Shown here piece by piece: positions 51,001 to 63,633 of a stretch of DNA of 64,000 bases. Each line of letters begins with the position of its first letter. Position 1 is the first letter of the stretch. Source of the stretch: Gymnorhina tibicen (lineage: Eukaryota > Chordata > Aves > Passeriformes > Artamidae); NCBI GenBank assembly GCA_013399875.1, contig VXAZ01005702.1:1529768-1593767 (forward strand), written 5' to 3'. The position numbers and the translations under genes are program-made. Below the pieces are notes generated by a model. It was not told where the DNA came from, did not search any database, and worked only from the letters and a program-made list of their open reading frames with translations.

Positions 51001-54000
51001 CACAAAAATGTCTCCAGTCATATTAACATCCATAAAAGAAAAAAACAGTGCTATGAAGTCCTTTTCTTCTACTGCATATGCTTCCCAAACTGTTGTGAGG
51101 GAAGGCCTGGGAGCAGATTATCTGAAGGTTCAGCAGCTTGCCAGTCCTTGCAGACCAGTAAAACAAACGTGTTCCAGAAACCAGTGCCTTCCTGTGTCTA
51201 TCTCTGGGGCAAAGTCCAGATCTGAACAAAAGGACAGCAGAAGCCTCCCTTTCTTGTTAGTTTTAATAAAGCCCAATTAAAATAAAAAAATATTTTGTTC
51301 TTTACAAATGAGACTAAAATGAATTAATTAATTTCACCTGTAATATGAGGTCCCACTAATAAGCCTATTTGAAGCCCACATAAAGAAATCAAGGAAGCAG
51401 GGTTGCAGGTAATCCAAGTCTTAGGCAATCAAGGTTTTGACAAAGTAATATAAAATTTCTAAATCTCAAAAACTTAACAAGAAGCATATTCAATAGAACA
51501 GTGCCAGTCCTAGGTATATCTTTTTAAAGGTAGTATTTTCATCTGCAGTTTTCCAAGTTCATCTGGCTTCTGATAGGGTCTAGGTTTAACTCTTGCTATC
51601 TGCTTATCAGGTTTCAGAATTTCATTATTAAAAGCTATGTATATTTACTGCCAAACTTTTGCTTCTTGTGTTAGCAATTTTCCATGTTTTACCACATTTG
51701 AAAATGTTAATATGAATACACTATACACGTTTATTTGAAAGTACAAACTTTTAGGTGTTTTTACAAGAAAGATCCGACAAGGAAGGAAACAAACATTTTC
51801 AGGAAAAATAATCTAACCCAAGAAAAGACTATTAAGGCAGAATAAAAAGAGAAAGAAATCATTTCTTCACCTGAGCTTGACAAATATATTTAAAGATCAC
51901 AGTCTGCCACAAATTATAGACAAATTTTAGAAAACAGTTGTCTTAGTTCTTTCCTCCCAAGGTACAGATAATAGAAAGGGTTTTTTCACTAGCATTAAGT
52001 ATAGCAGTGAATTATTTTCCAATATTAATGATAAAATAACTCTAAATTTGAGGTTTGCTTTGTCAGATAATTTCTGTAAGACAAATGAGAAGACAATTCA
52101 AAGTACCTTGACGTTAATTCAGAATTTGGGTTCTCTTCCAAAGTTCACCTGAGCACATGTAAATTCATTTCTTTGGTATATCACTGGACAGATGTGAGAG
52201 AGATCATGATGATGTGTCATTACATAACGGCAGATGGGCTTTCACCTCTTTTCTTTCTTGCACCCCCTACTCATCACCAATTCTGAACGATGCTAAATTA
52301 AGTTCAACCTGGATATAAGGATATGCAACCCTTCTACATTCAAACAAGCCAGGTGTGGAAAATTATGGATTTGAGCCATGGCTGTTCTGGCTTATCCCAT
52401 TCTTTTATAATAGCACTTTCCACCATTAACCTAGTATTAATATATTTTCATTGCAAGTTTCTTATTTCTCTTGCTGTGTAACCAATGTCATTATCTTCTT
52501 TTCTTTCTCGGCAGACTGCACTGTATTCAGAAGAGCCTGACACTCTTGCATATGTTTGGAGGTTTCTCTCCTCCCTCTAAACAATCACCAACCTTGTGGT
52601 TCTACATGCATTTCCTGTGATTTGCTTTACTTTGTCAACACACTTCTTGCAAGACAGTAGGTATCTTTTAAATTGAGTTATTCTCATCAGATTTGCATCA
52701 GGCACCATCTACTAACCCTTTGGCTACCTTTAGATACTACTTGCTACAGATTTAAGATTTGAAAAATTTACCTTTAGTTCTCTGCCTGGAAGAAGATCCA
52801 TATGAGTTCCAGGAGGTGTGAGGTAAATGCTACGCTACCTGCCTCTTGATTCTACCCTGTCAGGCACTGATTATTTCATCCTTACAAAAGAAAACTCTGT
52901 GGGAGTTTGTGCCGCTTAAGCACAGCAGGAAGAGACCTATAAAGACATAATGACAGAGAAGAATATTTGTCCTTTGCATTAACAATCCCACTGTGTGACA
53001 AAGGCAGGTAGATCCTTCTACCTCAGGGATAAGAAGAAGGCATGGGAAAAGATGACCATTTTCTTCTTTTGCTCCTAGTTATCCTTTCACTGTATAGGTC
53101 TCCTACCTACTGAGATTTTTATCTTCCCTCACATTCAAAGTTCATTCGGTCTAAGTATTTGTGCACTTTTCCTTTCCACAAAATCTTTGTCCACATTTGG
53201 AAAAGCACACAGGAGAGGACTAAGCTTGCAAAATACAAAGCAAGAGTTCCACTCAGCAAGCTTCTTTTTTTAAACTAAAATTAACTTCCCTTAAGGAAAT
53301 GTATTGTTCTTTATAGCCAAGGTGAATGCATGCTTCTTAGCACGACCCTAATAAATGCACCAGAGAAGCTGATAAAAACATTTTAAACTTTGTGAATGGG
53401 AAATATTGCAGCAATATGAAACAGCTTTCAAAAACTTCATGTAACTTTAGGAAAAAGGAAATTAGAAAAATGGGACAGAACTCATAATTTTTCAAAAAAA
53501 GTGGCCAAAAGACTCAAACATTTGAAAAAGATTTTCCCAGAAACTTTTGGAAATGCTGGGTTTGACTAATCCAGAATAAAAGAAAACTCCAAGTAAAATG
53601 GAATGTCACCCACAAGAGAAATAACCAGTTCTGTTGCTTAAAAAAAAAAAAGCAGTGAAATCCTTTGGAATTCTGTCAGCACTTAAAATGGCTCTCATGT
53701 GAAGACCAAATTCACTAGTACACATCTTCATTGAATCTGAGAGAACTGTGGTGACAGAACTGCTGATGTTCAAAAGCAGAGGATTTAACCCCAAATATAT
53801 TTGCATTAGAGTCCCATTATGAATATGACAGCAATGTTTTAACAACAAGCGGTTTTTTTAATTGAGAAAGTTCTATATTTTTTGCCACAGAAGAGGTTCT
53901 CTAGAAGGCTATATACCCTAATTAAATGTCACAGAGAAAGGTAATCCATTCTGCCTCTGTTGGCAGTGAAATGGTCTGCCAATGCTACAATATAATTTGC

Positions 54001-55140
54001 ATCACTATCATTATTGCTCGTAAGCAAGTTCTGTGATCTTGAGATATAATTAATGTACATGGAGTTGCATACACATAAAACAGGAATAGCTCTTTTCAAG
54101 ATGTCTTTGATCCTACTCATAATTAAACCCCACACACCCAAATATAGGATAGAACAGGTTTTCAGGAACATTTACATGAAGGTCTGTAACTCTGTTGTAC
54201 ATTTCCCCCACAGCTTCCAGAAGACTAATGATCTCGTTTCTCACATTTTTAAATCAATGATGTTTGTGTTATGTTAAAATTTTGGGCATTGCTTCACAAA
54301 GCCATTTAGAATAGTAAAATAGGATTACATATTCATTTCAGGTCACTACAGTGATTTTTCACTCATTTCAGCACGTCACATATCTGTGGTAGCTCTTAAT
54401 CTATCTGTAGTGTAATTTTTTGACAGTTTGCTGAAAATGTTTCATTCTGACTTCTTTGTTGTCTGCTTTCACCCTCACCGATTGCTCGGCTGTGACAGCG
54501 ATGACTACCGATCACGTCTGATATGTGTGAGAGGGGCTGAAATGTGTCTCAAATCATTGCTAGGGAAGCCTTTACATGTGCCTGAAAGTTTTTTCATTTT
54601 TCTTGAAAAGCATATGTTTTTATCATATTTTGATATTCCTGATGTTATGAAGCTCTTCTTTGTTATGCTATAGAATGGAAAGATGTTACCTAGGTAAATA
54701 TACTTCACTTACAAATTAATATGCATGCAACAGTCCATACACACGTTCTTAATGGAAAATAACCAGGTGATGTTCCTAGGGTGACCTGGAGAGTTGAAAA
54801 CATACAGAGTGAAAAGGGTATGACCACACAGGCAGCTTTTGAGAGCTGCTTCGCCTGTGCATTTTTAGGTGTAATTCACCTGAGATAGGCTTCCTGGAAA
54901 TGTAAATCTGGAATTACAGCAAAATAGATGGTCATTAACACAAATAATATGCAGAAAATCTCTGCCTGCCAGAGTATTCTGATATTAACAACATCCTCCA
55001 CACAGGCAGAAAGAGCATTTCTCATTGTTTTAGGGGTTTTTGTGGATTAAATGAAGTACACAGAGATACTACAACTGTATCTGCATCTCATATCTAGCAC
55101 TGATCCTCAAACCTGGGCTTATGTGGACTTAAAAAATGTG
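48086..55140. other. Unique noncoding sequence with one recursive-splice motif
   Basis: AT-rich with frames below 95 codons and no recognised product. A perfect acceptor-donor hybrid sits at 50154/50155 and is listed separately. No repeat that I can name. Confidence 0.55.
50120..50162 (+). promoter_or_regulatory. Possible recursive splice site (zero-length exon)
   Basis: A pyrimidine-biased stretch ends in CATCTTTCAG and is followed with no gap by GTGAGTAG, giving AG|GTGAGT with the junction between 50154 and 50155. This is the consensus of recursive splice sites, used to remove very long introns stepwise in vertebrate and fly genes. TGCTGAT upstream could serve as a branch point. The window's lack of exons would fit a giant plus-strand intron. 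The motif also arises by chance. Confidence 0.25.
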
Positions 55141-55676
55141 GCAGCCTGTTGTAGTCCCCGAGCCACCAGCTGGGATGGCTGGGGAACAAGGGGGCTCAGC
55201 AGCTCAGTGGTGGGTGAATTCAGAGATCTAACACCCCCCACAAGACAGCTGGCCAGGATCCCCTCACCTGGTCTTGTGACCTGTGTGAGGAGGGTCCCCC
55301 TGGTTGGTCAGCAGCCAGACAGTCACTCTAACCTTGGGTCACACCACATTGGCCCTCAGCTGTTGTCCCTCCCCTGTCTGTGTCCCTTGATAAAGAACTT
55401 GGTGGGCGGTGCCCGTTCTCTTGCTACCTGGCCAGCCTGCGTGCCGGTCAGAAATAAAACATCGGATCCCTCGCAAGAGCCATCTCTGGACTCTTTACTT
55501 CTGATACCGCTCGAGCTAGCAAGCTCTGTGTGGGCTTGGCCGCGTGCCTCCATCACACGGGTCGGAGAGAAGCTGTATGCGAGGTGCCCGGACACCACCA
55601 GGAGTTCCTGAGCCAGGAATTCTTAGGGAAAAGCAACAGCTTCCTCCACCAGCCAGGCCGCACAGCGGCAGCAGCC
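55141..55676 (+). mobile_element. Solo ERV LTR (524 bp) with exact 6-bp target duplication
   Basis: The LTR proper is 55147-55670. It starts TGTTGTAGTCCCCG and ends CACAGCGGCA, flanked by GCAGCC at 55141-55146 and 55671-55676. A 6-bp duplication fits a class II (ERVK-like) element. Plus orientation is supported by a TATA-like TTGATAAAG at 55388-55396 and an AATAAA at 55453-55458 about 60 bp on, giving a short R region. G+C and CpG content are clearly higher than in the flanks. No coding retroviral sequence adjoins. The 186-codon frame 55051-55611 starts outside the LTR and runs through it, so it is not a gene. Confidence 0.75.
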
Positions 55677-58600
55677 TTTTGCCAGTCTATTTAGGAAGAA
55701 TATACCCTCTGTTATAGAACAATACTTTATTTCCTTAGGCATTTCTACTAACTTTTATTATAAATGTTATCAAATTTACCAGATAAAAATGCCTGTGCTA
55801 CAGCTGTCACTTTAGCCCTGTTCTGGCCTGTGATTCATCAGGAGGGTCTTTACACTCTCAGGTACAACACCTTCGTTTGTTGTCTCAGTGCTCGCACTGC
55901 AAAGTGCGCAGGCTCCTCTGTGCCAGACTAAACGGTCCTTGCTTGAAAACTGGAGTGAGCATAAAACCACCACAAGCACATAGCACTTGACAGATGCATG
56001 GAACAAACTGCTGGGTCTGACACAGCGTAGTTATCCAGCTTGCTGGCAGGAAGTGCTCCTTTGCAAATATAAGAGAACTGATCACAGCTCTGGTAGCATG
56101 GGGGTGGTTTCTTATTGTGCCACAGCCTTTTGTCACTTCTGGCACTGATATCTGCGGCAAGAAATGCCACTGAGACAAGAACAGTTATGCTAGAGCCAGT
56201 TGTCGCTGTTACTTAATTAGATCCTCATTCTGCCTGTTAAATTCCAGTAAAGCTTCTGTTTGTTTTCATTAAATTAGATATTTTCTTCTGTACAGTATCC
56301 ACTAAATTATGTAGAAATGCAATGTTAATGCACCCGCAGAGGAGGATCAGAACACATTATCTGCTCTGAAGCAGTGGAGTAAGAAGGCAGAAAGGCGTGT
56401 GAAACAGACTGGTCCCTCCCTTTCACACATGCCTGTGGTACTACAAAAACCACAGCAATGTCCCACGTATAACAGGTCAATACAACTGTAGCCCTCAATA
56501 TTCCTTGCACTCCAGAACAGACTAAGACCCATCAGCCACCAATTTATTCCTCTCTCATCCTACAGCCTGGCCATAAACTGCTACTGACATTAATACAATT
56601 TCTACAGCTTTCTCTTGGCAAAATTACTTTATTCCGGCTTTGAGACAAGATTTAGGATTTGTTCTGTTTTACCATTATAACAGAGTTTTGAGAATTCCTA
56701 TTGTGTGGTAGACATTGTCTAATAAATTGTCTGAAAAACCAAAGAACTGAATCCATATTTAAAACCTACAGCAAAATAGATTCAGAGAATAACAGGCAAA
56801 TAATGTCATGTAGATTTCTAGCAGTATCATTAAAAAACTCTTATTTATTCAAGCAATTACATTTTCTTGACACTGTGATAAATGTAGGTGATTTCAAGCT
56901 ATGCGACTTTAATTTTCAACAAACAAAAAAACCAAGGAAAAACTCCGAAACAATGCTACCAACAACTACCAATTAAGGACAGATTTTAAAACTGCATGAA
57001 AGAAAGTGAGAGAAATTTCTTTGATTTCTTAGGATTAATCATCTCTAAAGTACTTTACACTCAAAATCAACAGAACTATTTTTTCTTTGAAAGTGGAAAA
57101 GTTACTGGCCATTTTGGCTCCACTTTACTTTGTCAGGAGGTATACTTTGATTATTGTCATGGCCTAGTTTGAGTCAATAAATGTGCTGACTGTAAAGTCT
57201 TTAGAAACAGTGGAGTTATGAGTGGGGGACACTCAGTACTATTTTTTGCTGACTAAGAACAACCCTGAAGAAGCTTTCAGAAAGAGAAAATTACTGTGGA
57301 CAACTCCAGTTTATTTTTTAAGTCTGTAAAATTCACTGTGAATTTTGGATGAATTACACTAGGAATTTCTAATCTAAGTAAAAGAAATACAACAGAATTC
57401 ATAGCAGCTTTAAACCCAGGAGTGCACTTACATCCGTGTATATTTGTTTGCATAATGAAAAATAGTTTTCCCTGGAGGCAGTGGCTGAAAAAACCCTAGC
57501 AATTGGTTTCTTATAATGCCTGTGGAGTCCGACTATCCTCAAACAATTTTTCAGATTGTAGATCATGATACTTGCTATGAGAGAGGTTTTCAAATACAAC
57601 GTATTCTCACTCATGTTTTTAAACGTAAAACTTTTTTTAAGAAATTATCAGTTTGACTGCATGAAAAATTAACACAAAAGACAATTACTAGTATTTTCAA
57701 ATTACCCGTTGTTGTCCACACAGTGCATTATATAATCAGTTTTAGTTATCTCATGTTTTCCCGTGTTTCTGCACTCTTTCCTCTATGGCTTCATCCTCTA
57801 AGTGGGTGACAGATGGATTTTCACCAAAACAAGACAAGAAGCAGCCATCAGAGACAGCTTGTCTTAAGCAAACTGCAAGAAAGTCTGCTGCTGTAGGACT
57901 GAGAGATGCACAGCTGTTGTGACAGAAGAGCCATACTGGATCACATGACTGAGCTCTGAGGCTGAATCCTGATTCTCTACTGCTTGGTGTCTTGCTCTGT
58001 TATTAAAAAATGTCCACAGTGAGCGCAAACATGATGCAAAGTGCCACCTGCTCTGGTAGCTCCCCCTCAAGGCTGGGGTTAACCATGGCCATCTTAGAAA
58101 TAGTTCTTAGCACCACAACAATCTGCTTTGCATAGATAGGCACTGCACACCTGTCAGGAAGTATCACAGGGGAAGGTACAGTAGTCCTTGAATGTGCCAA
58201 AGTCTTTCTCATAGCATCTCAGATGTAGGGTAGCTTCTGTTTTCCTGAGCAACACTACTGGCTAGCTTACAGGAAGCAATAATAAAAGGGTTTGCATTTA
58301 CTTTGTGATTTTATGCATTTTATTTGTGTAATTTTGGACAGTATTTTTTCTCCAGATGTCACTAGTTTAATTGAAGAGAACAGTACCTATTCCACGGAAA
58401 TCCACTGACATAAAGCAATTATGTAATGCAGAAATTCTGCAAACCTGATCCATATATTGCAGATCCATGATTTGTGCTCTACATGTCTGAGTTGGTTTTC
58501 ATGCTCCAAGTTCCAGCCTATTTTATCTGGCTTCTGGTTAACACATTTAACAGGGATAACTGAAATCTGGAAGTGCATGCATCTCAACTTCTTTCAAGTT

Positions 58601-60710
58601 TCATGAACATAAAAATAGGAAGATGCCCAAAAGAGGTGCATATATCACTTTTATGTCACAACAGTGCTGTTTTCAAAGCAAATTTGCTGTCTAGTAAAAT
58701 GTGAAAGTGATGACATAGAATTAGACTGCTGTAAATGCTTCACAAATGTACTGGGTCACCAGAAATAAACATGTACACTTTTTTATACTTTGCTCAGCTG
58801 AATACAGGCTGCTCAGGTTTTTTACCCTGTGAAGTGGCTTATTTTCAGATATTTCACCTCTGAGCCAAACCCAGGCCGGAAGGGAGGAGGTCCAGAAGAG
58901 CCAAGGTTGTGAGATTCATCCCTCTCCAAAGGAGATGATCAAGTGCAGAAGTACTTTGCACTTGGAAGGGGAAAGGATGTAAGTTGGGCTTGGATGCACA
59001 AAAGTCTGATGGCCTAAAGCTGCTGAAGGAGATCTGCAAGGTAACTGTGGGCAACTAGAAATAGATACCAGCTAAAAGAAAAACTGACTGAAACAGCTGC
59101 AGAAATAGATCTTCTGGGTGATATTTCAAGGCAAAACACTAGTTTTCATCAGTATGGGATGTAATATAGGAGTCATAGAGGAAGTACTGGGAGCTCTGTG
59201 AACTCCAAAATTCTGCTGATGGCTTGACAATCTGTCACTCCCGAAAACAAACTACTCCAGTTGAAGGCACACTGTGACTGCCATCTCTTATGAAATTAAA
59301 AGTGCTTTTCACTTCCAGTTTAAGAAAGATCATGATAGATGCTATTACCAAAGTCCTGAAATAATAGCAGTGCAAAACCTAGGGAAAATTCACAATCACT
59401 CTTGGCATTTCCAATATACTGGTTTCTTAACTTCATCTGAATGATTCCTGAAATTCCAGCTGAAAATTTACAGATTTCCATAGTTATCCCAAACATTGTC
59501 CTGTTGCACTGATCAGCAATCAGATATTTGGACTGAACTGAATTCATAAATATTGCATTAAATTATACATCTTTACATGTCACCAATAGAGGAAAGCACC
59601 TTTTAAAGCAATATATTGTTCATGCACCAAAACTGCATTTAATAGTTTTCTGCTGTATTGCTTTTCATTCATTAACATTCATACTGTTGTCTGCCACTTC
59701 ATTTGTTTCAGTGTTTGCTTTAAATTTGCCTTGCTGAAATAGTTTCACACTGTGCTTGCTCTGCTCATCTGTTCTTTCTATCTGACTAATGTTTTTACTG
59801 TATGTTTATATTTTATATGTTTATGTAGATTCTGTGCTGACTTATGCACATCTCTACACGTAGTTATCATTTGGGGCAAAATCACACAGCCCAAATTCAG
59901 TCTTGTGAGTGGTCTTTCATAAGAATAACATTCAGGTATTCTTTTGTCATAAGAACTCCTTATTGATATTATGTAAAAGTCAAACTTCTCCCCCAGAGTT
60001 TCACTGCTTACTTCTAAACTTTCTATGCAGAGCTTGACCCAAAGCTAAAATTAAATTCATCCTCCACTTCAATGCCTGCCAGAGGAGTCCTGGAGATTCA
60101 GGCCCTTGAGACACAAAGGTCTGATTTGCAAGAAATTTTTTTTTTTGAGACTTACACAAAGCAGAGGACTTGAGCTTGTTTAGCCCAAATGGAACAGTTA
60201 CCAGGCCTGCACAGTTGCAGTCAGGATGTGTTGTCTTGCAATCTCCAGCCATTGATAACAAGTTATGCTGCACACACCTGGAATACATTATAATTTCTCT
60301 AGCAAAAGGTGTTTACTTTGCACAGTTCAGAGGTATCAGGATATTCTTACCACCTGCAGCTATACTCTTTCTTGCTCTTCATGGATCAAAGTGCTGTAAG
60401 AAAGAAAGAGATAAGGCTCTCCTATCTTATACAAACATCTAGATCCTGCCATTTGTTTACAGCTGTTTTGTGTTGCTTTGCAGGAAAAACGTGGAAGAGA
60501 AAAAGGCTTAGGTGATGAATATTCTCCAAGCTCATGGAAATTCCTCAGTAGCACTGACAGAGCATATTGGCTTCTTCATCACCCTTTGGCTACCTATTTG
60601 TGCAGTCAATGACAAGAAGGGTATCGATGACAAAAGAGTCTAGATACAGATTCTATCCCTTTAGCTCAGTCTCTTTAACATGCAACCCAAAAAAGCAATT
60701 TAGAACTTAA
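55677..60710. other. Unique noncoding sequence, no gene recognised
   Basis: AT-rich, frames below 100 codons, no named repeat. A block near 58935-59010 faintly recalls LINE sequence but could not be aligned convincingly. Confidence 0.55.
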
Positions 60711-60821
60711 ATTTCCAGTCTTCACAATAAGAGTTTTTACATCAGCTGTAAATGTACAGATTTACATCAGCTCAAAATGTACAGATTTCCAGTCTTCACA
60801 ATAAGAGTTTTTACATCAGCT
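60711..60821 (+). repeat. Nested short direct duplications
   Basis: A 37-bp unit beginning ATTTCCAGTCTTCACAATAA occurs identically at 60711-60747 and 60785-60821 (period 74). Between and overlapping them, a 25-bp period unit (TTTACATCAGCT..AAATGTACAGA) occurs at 60736 and 60761 with two differences. The pattern suggests two successive slippage or template-switch events. Confidence 0.9.
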
Positions 60822-60989
60822 TTACCTCAAGCATCAAATCTCTCAGAGAGTCAGCATTGATAGACCAAGTGTATTGAAAATTTAAAAAGTAGTCTGGCCA
60901 TGTGTATCCCACTGTCTGAACTGGTTCATAGTAAAAGCATTGGATGACAGTCTAAGTCTACAGGACATTTAAGATAGCTATCACAGTTA

Positions 60990-61320
60990 GTACCAGTACC
61001 AAGGAAATTAGTCAAATGTTAATTTAGCCTAAGGGAAGAAATAAAGTTATGAATCTTTGCGCAAATCGGATGTTTCCAAATAAACTAAACTCTGTCCTAG
61101 AACACTTTGAGAACAATAATTTCAGGACACTTCACATTCTGTCTGAGAATCTGGAGGAAGGGGGAAAGGAAGTTACCAGAAGACAGTAAAAAGGTAAACA
61201 TATCTTTACAGAAGAGAAAAACGAAGACTGGGGAAAAGGAACAAGGAAATTATGGAATAGTGAAATAAACTGCAAATCTTGAAAAAAAGTCTAAGAACAA
61301 ATAACCAATATATTTGCAGA
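60990..61320 (+). mobile_element. Ancient L3/CR1-like LINE, left arm, plus strand
   Basis: Contains, in order, AGAACACTTTGAGAACAATA, a CAGAAGACAGTAAAAAGGTAAACAT-like block (61178-61202), ACTGGGGAAAAGGAACAAGG, AAATTATGGAATAG and CTAAGAACAAATAACCAATA. These match the sense strand of an old amniote CR1/L3 LINE upstream of its RT catalytic region. The frame is destroyed. Homology stops near 61320 and resumes after the GC-rich insertion at about 61885. The left edge is approximate. Confidence 0.6.
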
Positions 61321-61884
61321 TGGCTCTGATGGCTTGACCTTGGCTATTAGCCAGATGCCCACCCAGATGCTCTCTCACTCCCCCTCTTCAAGAGGGCAGA
61401 GGGAGAAAATCCAATGATAATTCTTATGAATCAAGATGAAGACAAGATCACTTACCAGTTACCATCACTGGCAAAACTGGCTCAATTCAGGAAAAATTGT
61501 TTTAATTTATTAACAATTAAAAAATATTTGGACATTCAGAAAAAAAAAAACAAAATAAACACACCACTTTCTACCCACTCCATCACTTTCCCCATTCTCA
61601 GCTTGACCCCTTCATTCCTCACTGGGGTCTTTCCTGGGGCCCCAGAGGGATCGTTGCCGGGGGCCCTCCGTCCCCGCTCCCGCTCTCCCCTCGGGGCTCG
61701 CAGGGCTGTTTCCCGCACGGTTCCCTCGCTCAGCCCAGGCTGCCGGGCAGCGTTTTGCCCTCCCTTGCCCAGGCTTTCCCCGGGGCTCTCGCCCGCCCGC
61801 CCGTGGCTGAGGGGCTCAGCCGAGCCCCGCGCTGGGGCTGCTGGAGCTGTCTGAAACCAGCACCTGCTCTCAACACAGAGGCAT
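61321..61884 (-). mobile_element. GC-rich LTR-like repeat inserted in an old LINE
   Basis: The right half (about 61620-61860) is very G+C- and CpG-rich. The left half is A/T-rich and carries TTAATTTATTAACAATTAAA, which on the minus strand gives an AATAAA poly-A signal. A GC-rich promoter-like part followed by a poly-A signal on the minus strand suggests an LTR in minus orientation. The block ACTGGCTCAATTCAGG followed by TTTAATTTATT resembles a common bird repeat of LTR type, from memory. No clean target duplication was found, so edges and class are uncertain. The 146- and 137-codon frames here are fortuitous. Confidence 0.6.
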
Positions 61885-62960
61885 GAAATAAGTTCCAAAA
61901 CCGTGAAAGATAACAAGAGAACAGGTGATAGCCAACATGCGTTTGTCAAGAGTGCATCACATCAAGCAAATCTCATTTTATTATATAATGGGCAACTATG
62001 CTTGCAAATAAAGGAGAAGCAGTGTCATACGTAGTCATCATTTAGGCTTTTGACATAATCTTCTGTGACATCCCCAGAGCCAAGCTAGGAATATATGGGA
62101 GACTTACTAGATAAAGACTAGTTGAACAGCTGTAGGAGAACCCTAGTTCTATGAAATTTTCAAAATGCAAGGATACATCTGGCAGGGTGGAGAAGGAGGT
62201 CTGCCCTTATTTTGCTTCTATGGAACATTTTCATTTAACAGCCACGATGAGGGAATAGAGAGAATGCCTGTTCCACTTACAGATGACACAAGTCTAGCTG
62301 GAGCAGTAAGCGTTGCAGAGACCAGAACTATAATTCTAAATGATTGTCCCAAACTTATGAAATTATCTGAAGAAGAAAAAGATGGAACTAAGTGGGAGAA
62401 CCACCGCAGAAATACAAGATGGAGAAGAGCTAGTTGGGAATTGTTCCTTCCAGTAATTATTCAGGGATTGCAGGGGATCATGCTTGTCAAAAAGTTCTTG
62501 TGAAACAAGAACTTTTCCTGCAACCAAAGTGCAGGTTGGTATAATTTTCTAATATATGGACATTTAGCTAACCCTGTAGTCCTTTCATTCAGTTCAGCCA
62601 GTAGACTGCATCCTCTTTGGAGAGTACACAGCTAGAAAGAGGCCGATTCATCAAAAACAATCCAGAAGACTGAAATGATGATCTAGAAAACATTGCTGAG
62701 GATAGGCTGAAAGAATTGACACTGTGAGGCTAGAGAAAACAAACTGAAGGTCTTACAGGGATGAGAAGATAAGCAGAAGAGAAGACATCAGAATAGGCTT
62801 CAACTGTGCAAAAGCCAAAAACAAAGAGGAAATGTATCAATTATTTTTTATGTTTATTGCTGGCACAAGAGCTACAGAGCCTGAACAGCAACAGGGAAGA
62901 TGTTCCAATGAGCCACTGGAAGAACCAGTAGGACAAAGAAAGGCCTGGAGTAGCACGTCC
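61885..62960 (+). mobile_element. Ancient L3/CR1-like LINE, right arm with RT remnant
   Basis: Continues the left arm: AACAGGTGATAGCCAACATG, TTTGTCAAGAGTGCATCACA, TTTAGGCTTTTGACATAATC and GAGCCAAGCTAGGAATATAT, the CR1/L3 sense order. In the 62165-62503 frame the translation has LTDDTSLAGAV, a decayed form of the LINE reverse-transcriptase catalytic FADDTKL-type motif. Further on, GATGATCTAGAAAACATTGC, GATAGGCTGAAAGAATTGA and GGCTTCAACTGTGCAAAAG follow the expected downstream order. All frames are broken. Similarity becomes faint after about 62800, so the right edge is soft. Confidence 0.7.
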
Positions 62961-63456
62961 ATGAGAGCTAAGGAACATCCATGACTGTAGCACTTTGAAA
63001 GCAAATACACAATCACCCACTGTGAAAGACATAGCTATGGCTGAACTCGCTCTAAACTATGGGAATGGACCACATACAACCTTCTGGGCACTACCATTTT
63101 TTGGTTTTCTTTCATTAACATCAAGTGGTAGAAGATCAAGTAACTATTTTACTCCCTCTCTTCTTCCAGTAAATAGACAGGAAAAGACATGAAAGTCTCT
63201 TTTCTACCACTGAGTATGCAGTACCTTTTATCCAGTGTTCACACTACCAACCTGTGAATGGAGGCAAGAATAAACAAGTGCTTTCTGAATTGAGTCAAAA
63301 GCATGATGAATTAAAGAGTGAGGAATTGATAGAGTAGCAAACATAACACCAGTAGAAAGCATAACATATGAGAATCCTGATCCTGCATTTTGGTCTACTT
63401 TCAAGAGCACATCTTCTCTTTCCGCTAGATTTTTCTAGGAACTTGGTTCACCTACA
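62961..63456. other. Unique noncoding sequence
   Basis: No gene or recognisable repeat between the old LINE and the CR1 3' end. Frames are below 66 codons. Confidence 0.5.
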
Positions 63457-63633
63457 CATCACAGAATCACAGGATATGCTGAGGTGGAAGGGACCTACAA
63501 GGATCATTGAGCCCAACTCTTAGCCCTGCACAGGACCATCCCCAAGAGTCACCATGTGCCTGAGTGCATTGTCCAAATGCTTCTTAAACTCTTGTCAGGC
63601 GTGGTGCTGTGACCACTTCCCTGGGACGCCTGT
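63457..63633 (-). mobile_element. CR1 LINE 3' fragment, minus strand
   Basis: Starts on the plus strand CAGAATCACAGGATATGCTG then GGTGGAAGGGACCTACAAGG and ATCATTGAGCCCAACTCTTA, the reverse complement of the CR1 3' end. It runs on through ACCATGTGCCTGAGTGCATT to about 63633. 5'-truncated and moderately diverged, similar in kind to the 20566-20765 copy. No protein remnant worth naming. Confidence 0.85.

Noticed and set aside
55051..55611. 186-codon plus-strand ORF, longest in the window
   Set aside because: It starts in unique DNA and runs through the LTR at 55147-55670. The length is explained by the stop-poor GC-rich LTR, and the product matches nothing I know.
58935..59010. Faint LINE-like block (GTGCAGAAGTACTTTGCACTT)
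   Set aside because: Similarity did not extend on either side and can be chance.
61414..61949. 146-codon plus and 137-codon minus ORFs rich in Pro, Arg and Ala
   Set aside because: They follow the GC-rich LTR-like repeat on opposite strands. The composition is dictated by CpG/G+C content.
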